From Marsupella aquatica (taxonomy: Eukaryota > Marchantiophyta), in assembly GCA_973895155.1 (NCBI GenBank), contig OZ316893.1, positions 10,416,001 through 10,480,000 on the forward strand: a DNA stretch of 64,000 nt, given 5' to 3'. Made by a program: the position numbers and the translations under genes. Position 1 is the stretch's first letter. Each line of letters opens with the position of its first letter. Shown piece by piece: positions 21,315 to 32,400 of the stretch. The notes below the pieces were generated by a model. That model was not told where the DNA came from. It did no database searches and worked only from the letters and a program-made list of their open reading frames with translations.

Positions 21315-22458
21315 TCTGAGGATTTTTGGATGTGATGCTTATGTGCTTACACCTTCCCAGCTTCGATCCAAGCTGGAGTCCAAGTCAAAGAAGTGCATTT
21401 TCCTTGGCTATTAGAAAGGTGTGAAGGGTTATAGGTTATGGGATCCAGTAACCTGTAAACTAATTGTCAGTAGAGATGTGTCCTTTAATGAATCCATATC
21501 ATCAAAGGAGGGGGAGAGTTCTCAGGACTCCCATACTGACAAGGGGAAATCTCCCATCCTGGACCGGGTTGAGGGGGAGATTAGTCATGATGTTGTTCAT
21601 GACAGGAGAGATGGAGAAGCTCTGGGCTTGGAGCTGGTTCTTGTGATGGAACAAGAGGAGCAGATTGTTGCTGGGGTACCTCAAATTCAGCCAGCAGTAG
21701 TAGCAGATTAGCCTGAGTCATCTACTAGAAGAACTTCTAGCCGTTCTACTAGAGCTCCTACCAGGTATGGTCAATGGACAGACTCATCTAAGCTAGATGA
21801 TATTGACATTGCACCTGATGAAGATGTCATGGCTTTGATCTTGGAAGAAGGAGAGCCTTCTTTGTACAGTGAGGCTTGTGCTTCAGAGCAGAAGCATGAG
21901 TGGAATGCAGCAATGCAGAGGGAGTTGCAATCTTTGAGTGACAACAAGACATGGGAGTTGGTGGAGCTTCCAAGAGGTCAGCAAGTGGTGGACAGCAAGT
22001 GGATTTACAAGTTGAAGGATAGTCCTTCAGAGGGTGGAGATAAGATCTACAAGGCAAGGCTTGTTGCCAAGGGGTTCACTCAGGAGAAAGGAGTGTACTA
22101 CAATGAGGTCTTTTCACCAGTGGCTAAGTATTCCACAATTCGGATCTTGTGTCAACTTGTTGTGTTTTTTGGTCTGGTGATGGATCATATGGATGTTGTT
22201 ACTGCTTTTCTCTATGGCAACTTGGAAGAGTTGATCTTCATGAGACAGCCACTAGGCTTTATGAAGAAGGGCCAAGAAAACTTAGATTGCAGATTGCTCA
22301 AGTCCTTGTATGGATTGAAGCAGTCTCCCAGACAGTGAAACAAGCGGTTTGATGATTTCATGCTTGCTCAAGGTTTTACAAGGATGGTGTATGATCCTTG
22401 TGTGTATACAAAATCAGTCAAGAATGATGTGTTTGATTTCATCATTCTGGTTATTTAA
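21315..22458 (+). pseudogene. Copia integrase C-terminus and reverse transcriptase fragment (in C)
   Basis: The plus-strand translation begins RIFGCDAYVLTPSQ, KSKKCIFLGY, then GYRLWDPVTCKLIVSRDV (integrase C-terminal part). After an acidic linker comes the copia reverse transcriptase: EWNAAMQRELQSL, KARLVAKGFTQEKGV, NEVFSPVAKYSTIRIL, MDVVTAFLYGNLEELIFM and KSLYGLKQSPRQ. The catalytic YVDD region is missing because the sequence changes to a primer-site leader near 22458. In-frame stops at 21412 (TAG), 21709 (TAG) and 22336 (TGA) disable it. Confidence 0.8.
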
Positions 22459-22459
22459 G

Positions 22460-22523
22460 TGGTATCAGAGCATGCCTGGGCGATGACGAGGTTTTTTTGT
22501 GACAGGTTTTTTGGTATCAGAGC
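22460..22523 (+). other. Copia leader with two primer-binding-site-like copies
   Basis: TGGTATCAGAGC, the usual copia primer site complementary to initiator Met tRNA, occurs at 22460-22471 and again at 22512-22523. The first copy is not preceded by an LTR end but by reverse transcriptase sequence. Confidence 0.75.
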
Positions 22524-23026
22524 CCCCTTTAGGCCTATTTTAAACCTTTTTTTGCTTCCTCTTGTTTTACTTGGTGCCGGGACCTGCCGCCCTCCATTTT
22601 AATTGCTCCAACAGGGGGAACGGCCCCCTGTGAGACCTGTCGGACTGTGCAGGAATATTCTCAAAAAACAGAGACTTGTTTTTTGGCCGTCCGACAAAGA
22701 TTTTGTCCGCCAAACGGTAACTTTTTTGGTTCTTTTTTGGCGAGGACGTTGCCACTGGAGTTAGCAACGCGGCGCACCGATCACATTGCGATTCCGACGA
22801 CGGGTTGTACTAGGTATTTTGGTTATTCTCCAAGATGGTCAAAATGGGGGAGTTTCCCAAGGTTTTACCCACCCCGACGGAAATTTGAATAACATTTCCG
22901 TCGAATTTTGATTTTGATTTTGGCTTTCAGTATTGGACTCCTAGCTTTGTGGGTTACGCGGCGGTGTTGAGTTTTGAATTTTGTGAGAAGTTTTGAAAAA
23001 AGACATTTTTTCGTGATTGTTTCATA

Positions 23027-23620
23027 TGAGTGACTCGGAGGATACTGGAAGAATTGGCGTCGGTGAAGCTTCAAGATCGCGACGGTCAGACGAAGAGTCT
23101 GAGGAGGAGCTGCTACCGTTTGAGGAGGAACTAGTATCACTGGTATGATCATCGGTGAGGCGTGCAGTGGAGGAAGCTGTACTACTACCAGAGCTGTCTG
23201 TAGTAGGGAAGAAGAGGAAGATGGCTAGATTTGGAGGAGTGAAGTTTGAGGTGGAGAAGTACGATGGTCGTACTGATTACTTATTGTGGGAGAAGCAAGT
23301 GAAGGGTGTCCTTCAGGCCATGGGCTTAGCTCATCTGCTCTCTTCGCGAGAGCAGTATGATGGAGAGGAGGAGATTTTTGTGAGATAGTGGAGACAAGAG
23401 CAGGTGATTGTTGTCAATGCAGTGATGCTATATCTCAAGCCACACATCATCAAGTAGCTGGATGATTATGCGGATTGCGTGTCACTGTTCAAGGCTCTAA
23501 GAGAGAAGTACTACCGGGAAGATGCGTCAGACCGGCTGTACAAGAAGTCTCTCTTGATGAGTCTCAGGCTCAAGGAAGGGAGCAAGATGCAGATCACCTG
23601 GATGAATTTGACAGTCTAGC
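23027..23620 (+). pseudogene. Copia gag (UBN2/DUF4219-like) remnant in C
   Basis: From ATG 23027 (MSDSEDTGR) the plus strand encodes an acidic N-terminus. A second frame then gives GGVKFEVEKYDGRTDYLLWE and FKALREKYYREDASDRLYKK, typical of copia gag. TAG stops near 23386 and 23455 and another at the end disrupt it. It stops where the inverted leader begins. Confidence 0.7.
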
Positions 23621-23666
23621 GGTGGAAAAAACCCATCACAAAAAAACCTCGTCATCTCCCAAGCAT

Positions 23667-23678
23667 GCTCTGATACCA
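23667..23678 (-). other. Primer-binding site of the LTR in C
   Basis: GCTCTGATACCA, the reverse complement of TGGTATCAGAGC, lies 2 bp from the LTR end at 23681. Confidence 0.8.
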
Positions 23679-23680
23679 CT

Positions 23681-24023
23681 TGTTGAGCATAGACTACATT
23701 TGTAACGGCAAGCCATGAACCATCCAACGCACAATAGTCGACACAGAGAGATACGTGGTTCACCTCCACATGAGGCTACATCCACGGGAACACACAAGAG
23801 CTTTACTGCACTCTAGGCCGACCGGCCATACCAAGCATCCACAGCACAAGCTCTCCCTATCTCTCAACTAGCTCCATAACAATGAGCCTAAGTTCCACCA
23901 GGGTCTGGCATCAGCCTTGGCTATATGCACAACAACACTACCGCTAACATTAGCTAAGTCCTAACCCGAGTTAGACTAACTATGGTTAGCTCATGAGTCA
24001 CAAGACTAGAGCAATATCTAACA
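23681..24023 (-). repeat. Long terminal repeat of C (343 bp)
   Basis: Read on the minus strand it begins TGTTAGATATTGCTC and ends CTATGCTCAACA, with TG...CA termini and the primer site immediately after. The partner LTR at 21259 is only a short stub. Confidence 0.75.
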
Positions 24024-24683
24024 GAATCGTCCATGGTTTGCCATAGGAAAAGCACGAGCAAACATTGCTTCCTCTCCAGCAAAAACACGAGTACCACGTC
24101 GACTTTCTTCTCCGCGAATGATGTTTTCCAATTGTGAAAAAGACGGCATATGTTCTCGTCCTGCAAGAACAGCACCAAAGGTTTCCCAACTACGAGGGAG
24201 AGTGTCAATGATTACGCCCTGCAATTCTTCATCAATGAAAGAAACTTCTACAGCAGCAAGGTCATTAAGCAGCTCATTGACAGTGCTGAAATTAGTAGCC
24301 ATGGAAGCAGATTTGGGAAAACGTAGACTGAAAAGTTTCCGCTTAAGTACAACACGACGTGAAGTTGTATTGCTTGCACAAGCATTACGAATCTCTGCCC
24401 AAAGGAGTGCAGGATCATCAATTCTGACATAACGAGCAAGCATCTTATCCTCAACTGCCTTGGTCAGCATGTATAATGCTTTGTTCTGAGCTGTGCAACG
24501 CTCAGCAGGAGTGGGATTGACAGGATCATTGTGGTCAAAAATCACTCCAAGAAGATTCTCCCGCACGACATACCAAATCTTCTCCTTGATGAAACTCTGC
24601 TTCATCTTGTAGGACCATAATGGGTAGTTATTCCCATTAAGTTTCTCGTCCTTGGACATAGAGAAATTCAAGTCCTGATTCAT
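24024..24683 (-). pseudogene. Copia B gag, 5' half
   Basis: ATG at 24683 (MNQDLNFSMSKDEKL). The gag-type motifs NGNNYPLWSYKMKQSFI and ALLWAEIRNACASN, and the TLPRSWETFGAVL block, identify a UBN2-like copia gag. The frame is open up to the GAATC duplication at 24024-24028, where insertion C interrupts it. The gag resumes in the same sense at 21258. Confidence 0.8.
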
Positions 24684-24903
24684 CGTATCGGAGTACTACG
24701 GAGAATAAATGCACAGGGAACTGTCGCCTGTGATGTCTGATCAGAAACTACTAAACAAATACGTGAGCGATACTTACCGACTCACTAGTAAAGATAGCTA
24801 CAGATCAGGAATTAGTAAACGACTACGTGAGTGATACTTACCAACTCACTTCTAGAGATAGCTACAGTAGAAGGTGACGACCCACAGGTTTTATCCTGGG
24901 GAG

Positions 24904-25222
24904 GCTCTGATACCATAAAGACAACTAGAATCTTGATTCAATGAATGAATGTTTAAGGGAAACGGGGGTCCCACATATATACCCCCTGAGTGACAATCGA
25001 TCAAGATACATCTAAGGGTAGAAGACAAAGACCTAAAGATCTACGGTACAGGCTAATAGCATACATACAACGAACTAGTGAATCATCACAATAGACATCC
25101 GGATAATAAGGCGTGAAATCCGGGGAGTGGACTCAGATACATGTTTGAGTACAATCATGTATTAACACTTAGAAGCGCATGATACTTTGCACAATAGTCA
25201 TGGGCCAAAGTAACTGTCAACA
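24904..25222 (-). repeat. 5' LTR and primer-binding site of copia B
   Basis: On the minus strand the LTR starts TGTTGACAGTTAC at 25222 and runs about 305 bp. It contains a TATATA-like promoter word near 24970-24980 (GGTATATATGTGGG), then the primer site TGGTATCAGAGC at 24915-24904. No matching second LTR is visible. Confidence 0.7.
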
Positions 25223-25262
25223 CTCTCATATGTAAAGGATCCTATATGTAAAGGATCCTTAG

Positions 25263-25613
25263 TTGGGGGAGATGGGGACGTTGGCAGCTCTAGCACTTTC
25301 ATACAAGATCTCTCGGGTACAGTATGGGCAGTCTTCTTTGACTAGTGAGCAGAATGTCAGAGTGGCGTTCACGCATACCCATTTAAAAACCTTGGAGTGC
25401 TGGAACCCCATTTATAGGGATTCTTGTTACAAGAGGGGCAGAGTAAGAACTTTCCTGGGAGATTTCAAGGGAGCCTTGGAAGATCTCACTGCCGCATTGG
25501 AAGTGTTCTCAAATGCAGATGATTGGCACGAATATATGTTTGGCTGTTGGAAGCAACGAGGCTATGCGAATTATGTCTTCCGTTGTATTGGGCGTAACAA
25601 ACTGGATTATTAA
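25263..25613 (+). pseudogene. Fragment resembling a TPR-repeat protein
   Basis: The open stretch encodes CYKRGRVRTFLGDFKGALED followed by LTAALEVFSNADDW and WKQRGYANYVF, which has the spacing and residues of tetratricopeptide repeats (RG....G....AL.DL..AL). There is no convincing start, it is short, and no continuation is obvious; a possible small exon with VSERKKEEERRQDPEERF follows an AG near 25718. I read it as a decayed gene fragment. It lies just outside the LTR of copia B. Confidence 0.35.
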
Positions 25614-28158
25614 AATCTAGTGACTCAGGGACACCCAAACAGAAACGTTGCATTGTAGACTTCCCAACATTGCCATTCAGATAGCTCCACTTGTTGTCAA
25701 TGGACATCCAGTTTCCGCAGGTCAGTGAGAGAAAGAAGGAAGAAGAACGGAGACAAGACCCGGAAGAAAGGTTTTGGCAAGGGGATGAATAAAAGTTGCA
25801 TGACAACCAACGAGGAGAAGTGAACCGCCAGCTTCATGATGGAATAGAGGGAAGAACTCTTTCAGCCTTGCTAACAGTAAGTTGATGATGGAGTCTAGTT
25901 TGTAATCATCACTGCGCAAGTATGTGAGTTGACAGCTTCAACAACGATGGGATTGAATACTGACTCAGCGTGTTACTTTGCTGGTATGCTGCAGCACTCG
26001 GGAACTGTTTAGTGTTATTAAAAAAAGGACTCCTGTTCAATAAGATTGTGATCTCATATGATTCAAAAAGTATGCTGATAAAAAATTGATGATTGTGAGA
26101 CTTAATGTGCCTCTCCTTTCTTGTCTAAATGACCTAACTTGCATCTTTAGCACGTCTAGATGTTTACGGTACAGTCAACTGGATTAAGTGTTTCTTTGTG
26201 TGTTGCACTGGCCAGCTTAGGAATCATGGTGGTGTGATACATGTTCATTGGACCTACATCAATGTTGTTGTAGAAGCCTTGACGCCACTAGTGCCACGTT
26301 TTGCCAAGTGCTTTATTCAGCCCTTCTGTCAAAGGAATTTTCAGGTCAGCAAAGCGTGGTTTGGTTCTTCCTCTCCAAGTCAAGGTGCAACAAATGCTAC
26401 CAGTCAAATTTGAATTTTTGCTCCTTCAGTAGTGTCCAATATCTCTCCGAAAGACCATCTTCCGTCTCCGAGTATGTGATTCTGCACATACATGTTAGAA
26501 ATTAGTTAATTTCTGTCCGATGTGATGTACTTGAAAATTCTTCTGTGACATGTCATATCGTGATTCACCGCTAAATTTTGATCATGTAAATTGAATGCAG
26601 GGAAAGATTTATGTGTCCTGGACTCATAAATCTGTATCTATATATAAGGCCTTGAATTCTGATGTTAACACACTTTAGCTTTTGCCTCACGTCGGATACC
26701 TGTGAGAACAAGCTTAGTATAGGGTTTTGCTACGTTTAACAGGCATTTCCTTTTCCACCTCTTCAGGGAAGGACACTCTTCAGTTCGACTCCTTTGCACT
26801 AGATTGATATCTAATCTACTTACAAATGCACCCGTGGCCTGTAGAAACTGCTTTACCTCTTGTCACTGTACATTTTCTGTTAGTAACTCTTCGTTGCTGA
26901 TATCTGCATGGGGTGGATCGAATTGTTCTAGTTGTTGATTATGTTTCTAGCATTAAAAGATTCTCGAATAGTTGATGATTTTCTGCAAGTTTAAAAGTTG
27001 TCATACGTAGTTTTCTACATGGCTTTCTTGTTTGACGCATCAGAGGACCCCCCCCTTTTTGGTTCACTGATCGATGGTGCTTCTCTCCAAGTTGCTATGC
27101 ATCATCAGCTTTAGTTTGCATGTTGTTTTCTTATTGCTACTCTGAAACATTCCTAAAGGAACCTCTAGCCTCTGGTATTTGTCATTGGACGTTTCGGGCT
27201 CGGGTTCGGGCTACCGGGCCCTCTCTGGTATTTGTAAATGTTTCTTTTTTCATCTCTCTATTTGATAAGAACTATTGTGATCATTTATTCAAAATCCTTG
27301 TGGATAAACTGCAGGTTCTTCAAAAGCGACACATTGCGGTGAATCACTTCTGACCTGACTGGAGACACACCATTTTTTATTTATCACTTTCTGACCTGAT
27401 TGGAGACACACCTGCGTCATTGCAAATTTCTGTAAGTCTGCCATTTATGACAACTCTGCAGGTGAATGCTTTTAGATGTCCCTCAGTGCTGTCGAAGGTG
27501 CTGGGAACAAAGTAGAGAAATATATTATTTTGTGCTCTAGGCTAAGACATTTGCAAATTGAGAATCCCAGTTGCCCAGGTGTTGGACAATTATGATGTCT
27601 GTATGGACTTCTGGTGTCGAGTCAGAACGCCAAAGGCAGACTTGAGCACATCCCAGGGAAACGTCGACCATTGCGCCCAATTTCTGAAACATCTCTGCAA
27701 GTCGCTCTTGTTCTTTTGTTGTCCAGAAGGGCCCAATTAGAACTCGTTGAACTATAACGCATATTGAAAACCTTCTCGGTGATTGCTGCTACAGAGTGAT
27801 GGCAAGCTGATAGATCACTGTGTCTCACAAAGTCAATCTATGTAGAACCGGGGATAATATACAACACAAGGCACGACATTGGTAAAACTTCCAGATTTAA
27901 CTGGTGACCAAATGTGAGAGACCCATCAGTCAAAAAATCAAATAAACTGTCGAGAACACGGTAGGCACATCGCTGCACCCATCAAAACCTATATCAATAT
28001 TGTAACACACAGAAGTATGGTGTTATGTCAAATTCTAGCACCGCAAGCAATAAGGGAGTCGCCTGCCTGGGGAAACTATTGATGGAGGTGTTTCTTTTGC
28101 TGGAACTAAATCCCATACTAGACCTATCTGAAGGGTAGTGACTGTTAAAATGCAATTT

Positions 28159-28242
28159 GGGCAAACTTACTTAGCCAGGCATGAGTGTGACTCTTGTTTT
28201 GGCAAACTTGCTTAACCAGGCATGACTGGTGACTCTTTCTTG
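28159..28242. repeat. 42-bp tandem duplication
   Basis: GGCAAACTTACTTAGCCAGG at 28159 is followed 42 bp later by GGCAAACTTGCTTAACCAGG, and the similarity extends over the whole unit. A more degenerate ~62-bp doublet containing GCATGAAAACT follows (about 28288-28390). Confidence 0.65.
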
Positions 28243-29212
28243 ACAAAAGGTGGCATGACATGACAAAAGCAGCAGACAGGAAGGATTTGCATGAAAACTT
28301 TGGCAGCAAAATCGATGTGAAAAAGTTATGCAAAGGATTGGTTGGCATGAAAACTGTTTGGCAGCCACATCAATGTCAAAAAGTTTTTCAGAACAAGCAC
28401 CAACACACAGTAATCATGACTTTAGGAGTAGGTCTAGTGCAGCATTTTAAATTTGAAACATTTCCCTCGTGCAGACTTTGCGTTGTTGATAGAGAGTACT
28501 CACTGAGTCAGATGACTGTGCTTGAGAAACAGGACAAAAGACAAAAGTGTACTGGATATTAAAGCAAGAGGCCAGGCTGCCCTGCCCTAGGTGATTTTTG
28601 GGGATATGGCCCCGTTGACAAGAAAATGGACCAATTTACTAAAAAGGGCCAAGCAAAGTACAATGGACCAAAAGCAAAAGAGGTCAGGCGAGGACAAATA
28701 TCAAACACAAAAGAAGAGTGAAAATCTGCCTTCCCCAACATGTGGGTCAACATAGGGTTGACCTTTATGTACATCATTAGACCTAGCACCAGCCCTTTAT
28801 CATATATGGTCATTTCACGACTTTCTTGTGTTTCTATATCCTTCCTATTTGAAGTACCCCTTTTGTATCCCAGGCCAGTGACCAAGGGATTGATCATTTA
28901 GAGCCAAAACACTCAAACTTTTAGTTGTGCAGATTAGTTAGAGAACCCCTAGCTTATGTAAGCTTGGTTTTGTTCAACAAGTTGGAGGGATCCTTCTTTT
29001 AGGTACTACATCCAATTTGCCAAATCGTTTGGCAGCAGTGAGATAGACTGGTTGTTGGCAATTGCCACATAGAAATTGCAGTAGCTCTAGCTGCTGCGGA
29101 ATATGCCCTGGCTGTGACTTCCAACAGCATGTCGTTCCCATTCTTTAGGCGTTGCTGTTGTATGGACACAAAATAGTTGAGTCTGGTGCAAAAGTCATGG
29201 ACTACAGGACAC

Positions 29213-29430
29213 GAATGGAAGTAAAAGGGTTTCTTAAGTTCTCTTGTTACTCCCCCAGTTACTCCTATGTCCACAGTGGCCAACTGGTTTCTTACATTAC
29301 CTTGGTAAGTGTTACATTGACAAGAGTGGAAGTTGAACTGTTTCTTATGTTCTTTTGTGATTATTCTATCCATAGTAGCCAAAGAGTTTCTTACGTTGCC
29401 TTGGTGAATGTTACAGTAGTAGTTGAAGAG
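29213..29430. repeat. ~111-bp imperfect tandem duplication
   Basis: The two units start GAATGGAAGT (29213) and GAGTGGAAGT (29324). They share GTTTCTTA, CCACAGTGGCCAA/CCATAGTAGCCAA and TTACcTTGCCTTGGT-like blocks. This is a diverged duplication of unknown role. Confidence 0.55.
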
Positions 29431-32400
29431 TTTCTTTTTACCCACAGTTATTCCAAACATTTGCCAAATTAAATACAAAATTCAAAAATTACCTGAGAAG
29501 ACTGATATATCAATCATGACCCATCCAAAGGCTGATTTCTTTCACCCATTTTTTACCCCCTTTCTTTGATTATTTGGAGTGTTACTTTTCAGTTTCCATT
29601 TTCTGCACACTTACGGGGTCTAATTGTTTTTCTTTGCCTTGCCTCAAACACAAACAGTCATGTTTGTTCTTTTTGCATAAGTAACTGTGCCTTTTTGTGA
29701 CCAATAGAGCTGATGTGGTTGCATGTGCTTCTACGGATGTTGGAACTAAGGAGTTTCCCTGGGGCCCATAAAAATGGAAACACTCATAATTCCTTCTCAT
29801 CCCCTTCTTCTCCATTAGACAAAATGATTTGACCACTAATCCTGCAACTAATTGGGACAACTATCTCTATGGGGATGCAAAAGTGTGAATGTGCAACCAA
29901 TGAACTCAAGAAGAATAAGAAGGTCAAGTGAAAAATTGGCAAATGCTAGTATGATTTAGTGCTCAGGGCAGATAAACTATTCCAGTTTGAGATGACCAGT
30001 GCAGCTTATGTTTTAAGGTTTTCACTTTTTTGCTAGAGTGGCCAAGGTCCAGTGTGTGAAGGACAAAATGCTCAAAAATTTATTATCAGATTATTTTCCT
30101 GACCATCAGATCTCCCAAGATTTAAGGATGACCGTTAGATTCTGGCTAATAGGGCCTATGATTAGGTGGGACACTGGCAAATGAGACAGAAAATTACTAG
30201 CAAAATTTTGCCAAAAGTGACAAAATGTTTTGGGGAGGTGGACTTTGGCAATTTTTTGCCACTGAAAAACTTGCTGGATCAGTGATCAGTATCAATGCCC
30301 AATCATATGAGTACTCTACAATACCTACCTAGCCCCAACTACCTGTTCTCTGAGCATGAATAGCAGGGAGGATAAGAAAAATGTCACCAAAATATATTCT
30401 TTATTCACATTTTTTGAAAGTTAATGAGATAATAGAAAACCATCACGCATGTCATCATTTTAATAATCATATATAACATACCACACTCTTTTCTATGCAC
30501 ATCACTCTTTCTATGCACATATGTTATGGTGAGATCATAGAGCATTTTTTAATATAAATTAAAATCATGACAAAAAGCATGCATGATTATCATTTGACAC
30601 ACATTAATATAGTCATGAGTTTTCCAATCCACATGATGAGCCATGGAGTTACGGACTAGAGGTTTCACTCTAGAAGCCTAGGCCCTAACTCTAGCTTGTA
30701 GTTGACGCTTTATAACTAAGATCCACTAAGGGGATGTATGTACGAGGGTTTACCGTATAAGAGGTTAGAGTGTGGGACCTACAACTGGTTCATGGTGACA
30801 CTGCAATGCCAGATTAGAATGCAAAATCCAAACTCAGAGTGATAGGGCAAGGCATTATGCATCACGGCCAGGCTTAAGGTGGAGGTCATTGAGCCCTAAT
30901 TTCTTTATGTAAGTGCGTGAACTGCTTGGGTTGCAGTTATGTCATCATGCACATACCCTAAAGTGCATAAACTTAAGTCATGCGATGGATAAGTGTATGT
31001 TTGGGATCTTCTAGGGAGCCTCCTGACCAGTTAGACATGTAGGCTGTACTGCACTTTTCTTGTCCTTAATTTCATTATTATTTTTAGTGGTCTACATTCC
31101 ACTGCATTGAAAAGTATTTGCCATTTTTGGCAAAAATCCTCTAGGTTGTTTTGTTTTAGATTAGCTACTGTAGCTTCCCACCCACCCACAAACTCCATTT
31201 GCCAAAATCGGATGGTTATCCATAAATCTAGGGAGACCAAATGGTAAAAGAAAAAAAGCAATCCATCAAACTTAGATAAAGGACTATTCTTTGCATTTCA
31301 TATGGTCACTCAAAGTGACATGTGCCACCCTGGCCAAAAAGAAAAGACCTTAAATCAAAAGTTACCCTGCTTGATTTCCTCCCCTTACAACGTCAATGCA
31401 GGATTGGACTGTTCCTTGTCCTTGATTTCGTCCTCTCCCTTCTCCCCCTCCTCCCCTTAGTCTGTAGGTAATTAAAGTAATGCACTTTTCCTGTGTTGTC
31501 CTTGATTTCCTCCTAAAGCTTACAGCACTTTTCCAAGGCAGGATTATGATCTTTGAGTTTCCCTGAAACGTGTCGTCTCATAACTATGCAACACCTGAGC
31601 ATGCAGAGCGACAGTTTTCACCTTTAGTCTCACAGGAACCAAGGAAAACCTTAATTTCCATCATTGATGTAACACATCTGAGGGTCTTGTAGAAAATAGT
31701 GATCAAATTTTTTGAGAATTTATAAGTCTGTAAACCAACTGATAATGGAGTTGTCCGGGGAGTTGTCTTGCATGGAGCTGGGTCTTAAGTTTTTGGCCCT
31801 AAACTGATAGTGCCTCATTAGCCCGCCTCAATTGTGTGTTAAGCAGGGATTGAAGGGCAAAGTCCAAACTCCCCATCATTGAGAGTTACAGAAGTATCCT
31901 TGAATCAATCTGGACTCCCCCAATTGTTATAAAATCTTGAAGCTTCCTGACCTGAAGAGTTACAGGGTTAACGTACCTTGCAACTCAGGCCCTGGCCAGC
32001 CTAGTTTCCCTAGTGAAGGCAAAACCAACCCAAGCTAGGTGTCTGGCCTGGTAATTGCAAGCACATCAAAAGCCAATTAGAATAACACTCAATAATTTCA
32101 ACGGAATAGTTGGGTCTATAATGGGATGGAGTGATATATTACACCATGCATAAATCTGATACTTATTATAGTTGAGTTTATTTATTTATTATCATGGTAT
32201 GGAGTGATATAGTACACCTTATATTAAATTATCACAGTTTGAGGATTCCCCAAAAACCATCTGGTCGTTTCTGGCACAGAGTTGGTTCAATTACTTGTTT
32301 GCCAGCCAATAGTGAGAATAATTGAGTTTCTCATGGCAATGACATAGTACACATTATATTATACTATAATTGTGACATTTTGATTGCAGTTACAGGTCAC

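Larger units (their letters stand above)
21259..24023. mobile_element. Copia-derived insertion C, internally rearranged, flanked by GAATC duplications
   Basis: Both edges abut GAATC (21254-21258 and 24024-24028), a 5-bp duplication as expected for LTR-retrotransposon integration. The right part is a full LTR (23681-24023) in minus orientation with its primer-binding site (23667-23678). The left edge repeats only the first ~22 bp of that LTR (TGTTGAGCATAGAC). Inside, however, reverse transcriptase (21315-22458) and leader plus gag (22458-23620) are on the plus strand and in non-canonical order. The leader occurs twice as an inverted repeat (22458-22510 and 23628-23680). Confidence 0.75.
19920..25222 (-). 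mobile_element. Copia element B (Ty1/copia LTR retrotransposon), decayed, split by insertion C
   Basis: Read on the minus strand it starts with an LTR (25222 to about 24916), a tRNA-Met-type primer site (24904-24915) and gag (24683 onwards). After the insertion C it resumes with gag zinc knuckle, protease, GAG-pre-integrase and integrase fragments down to about 19920. Reverse transcriptase, RNase H and the 3' LTR were not found, so the element is truncated. Gag continues across insertion C without loss once the duplicated GAATC is discounted. Confidence 0.8.
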
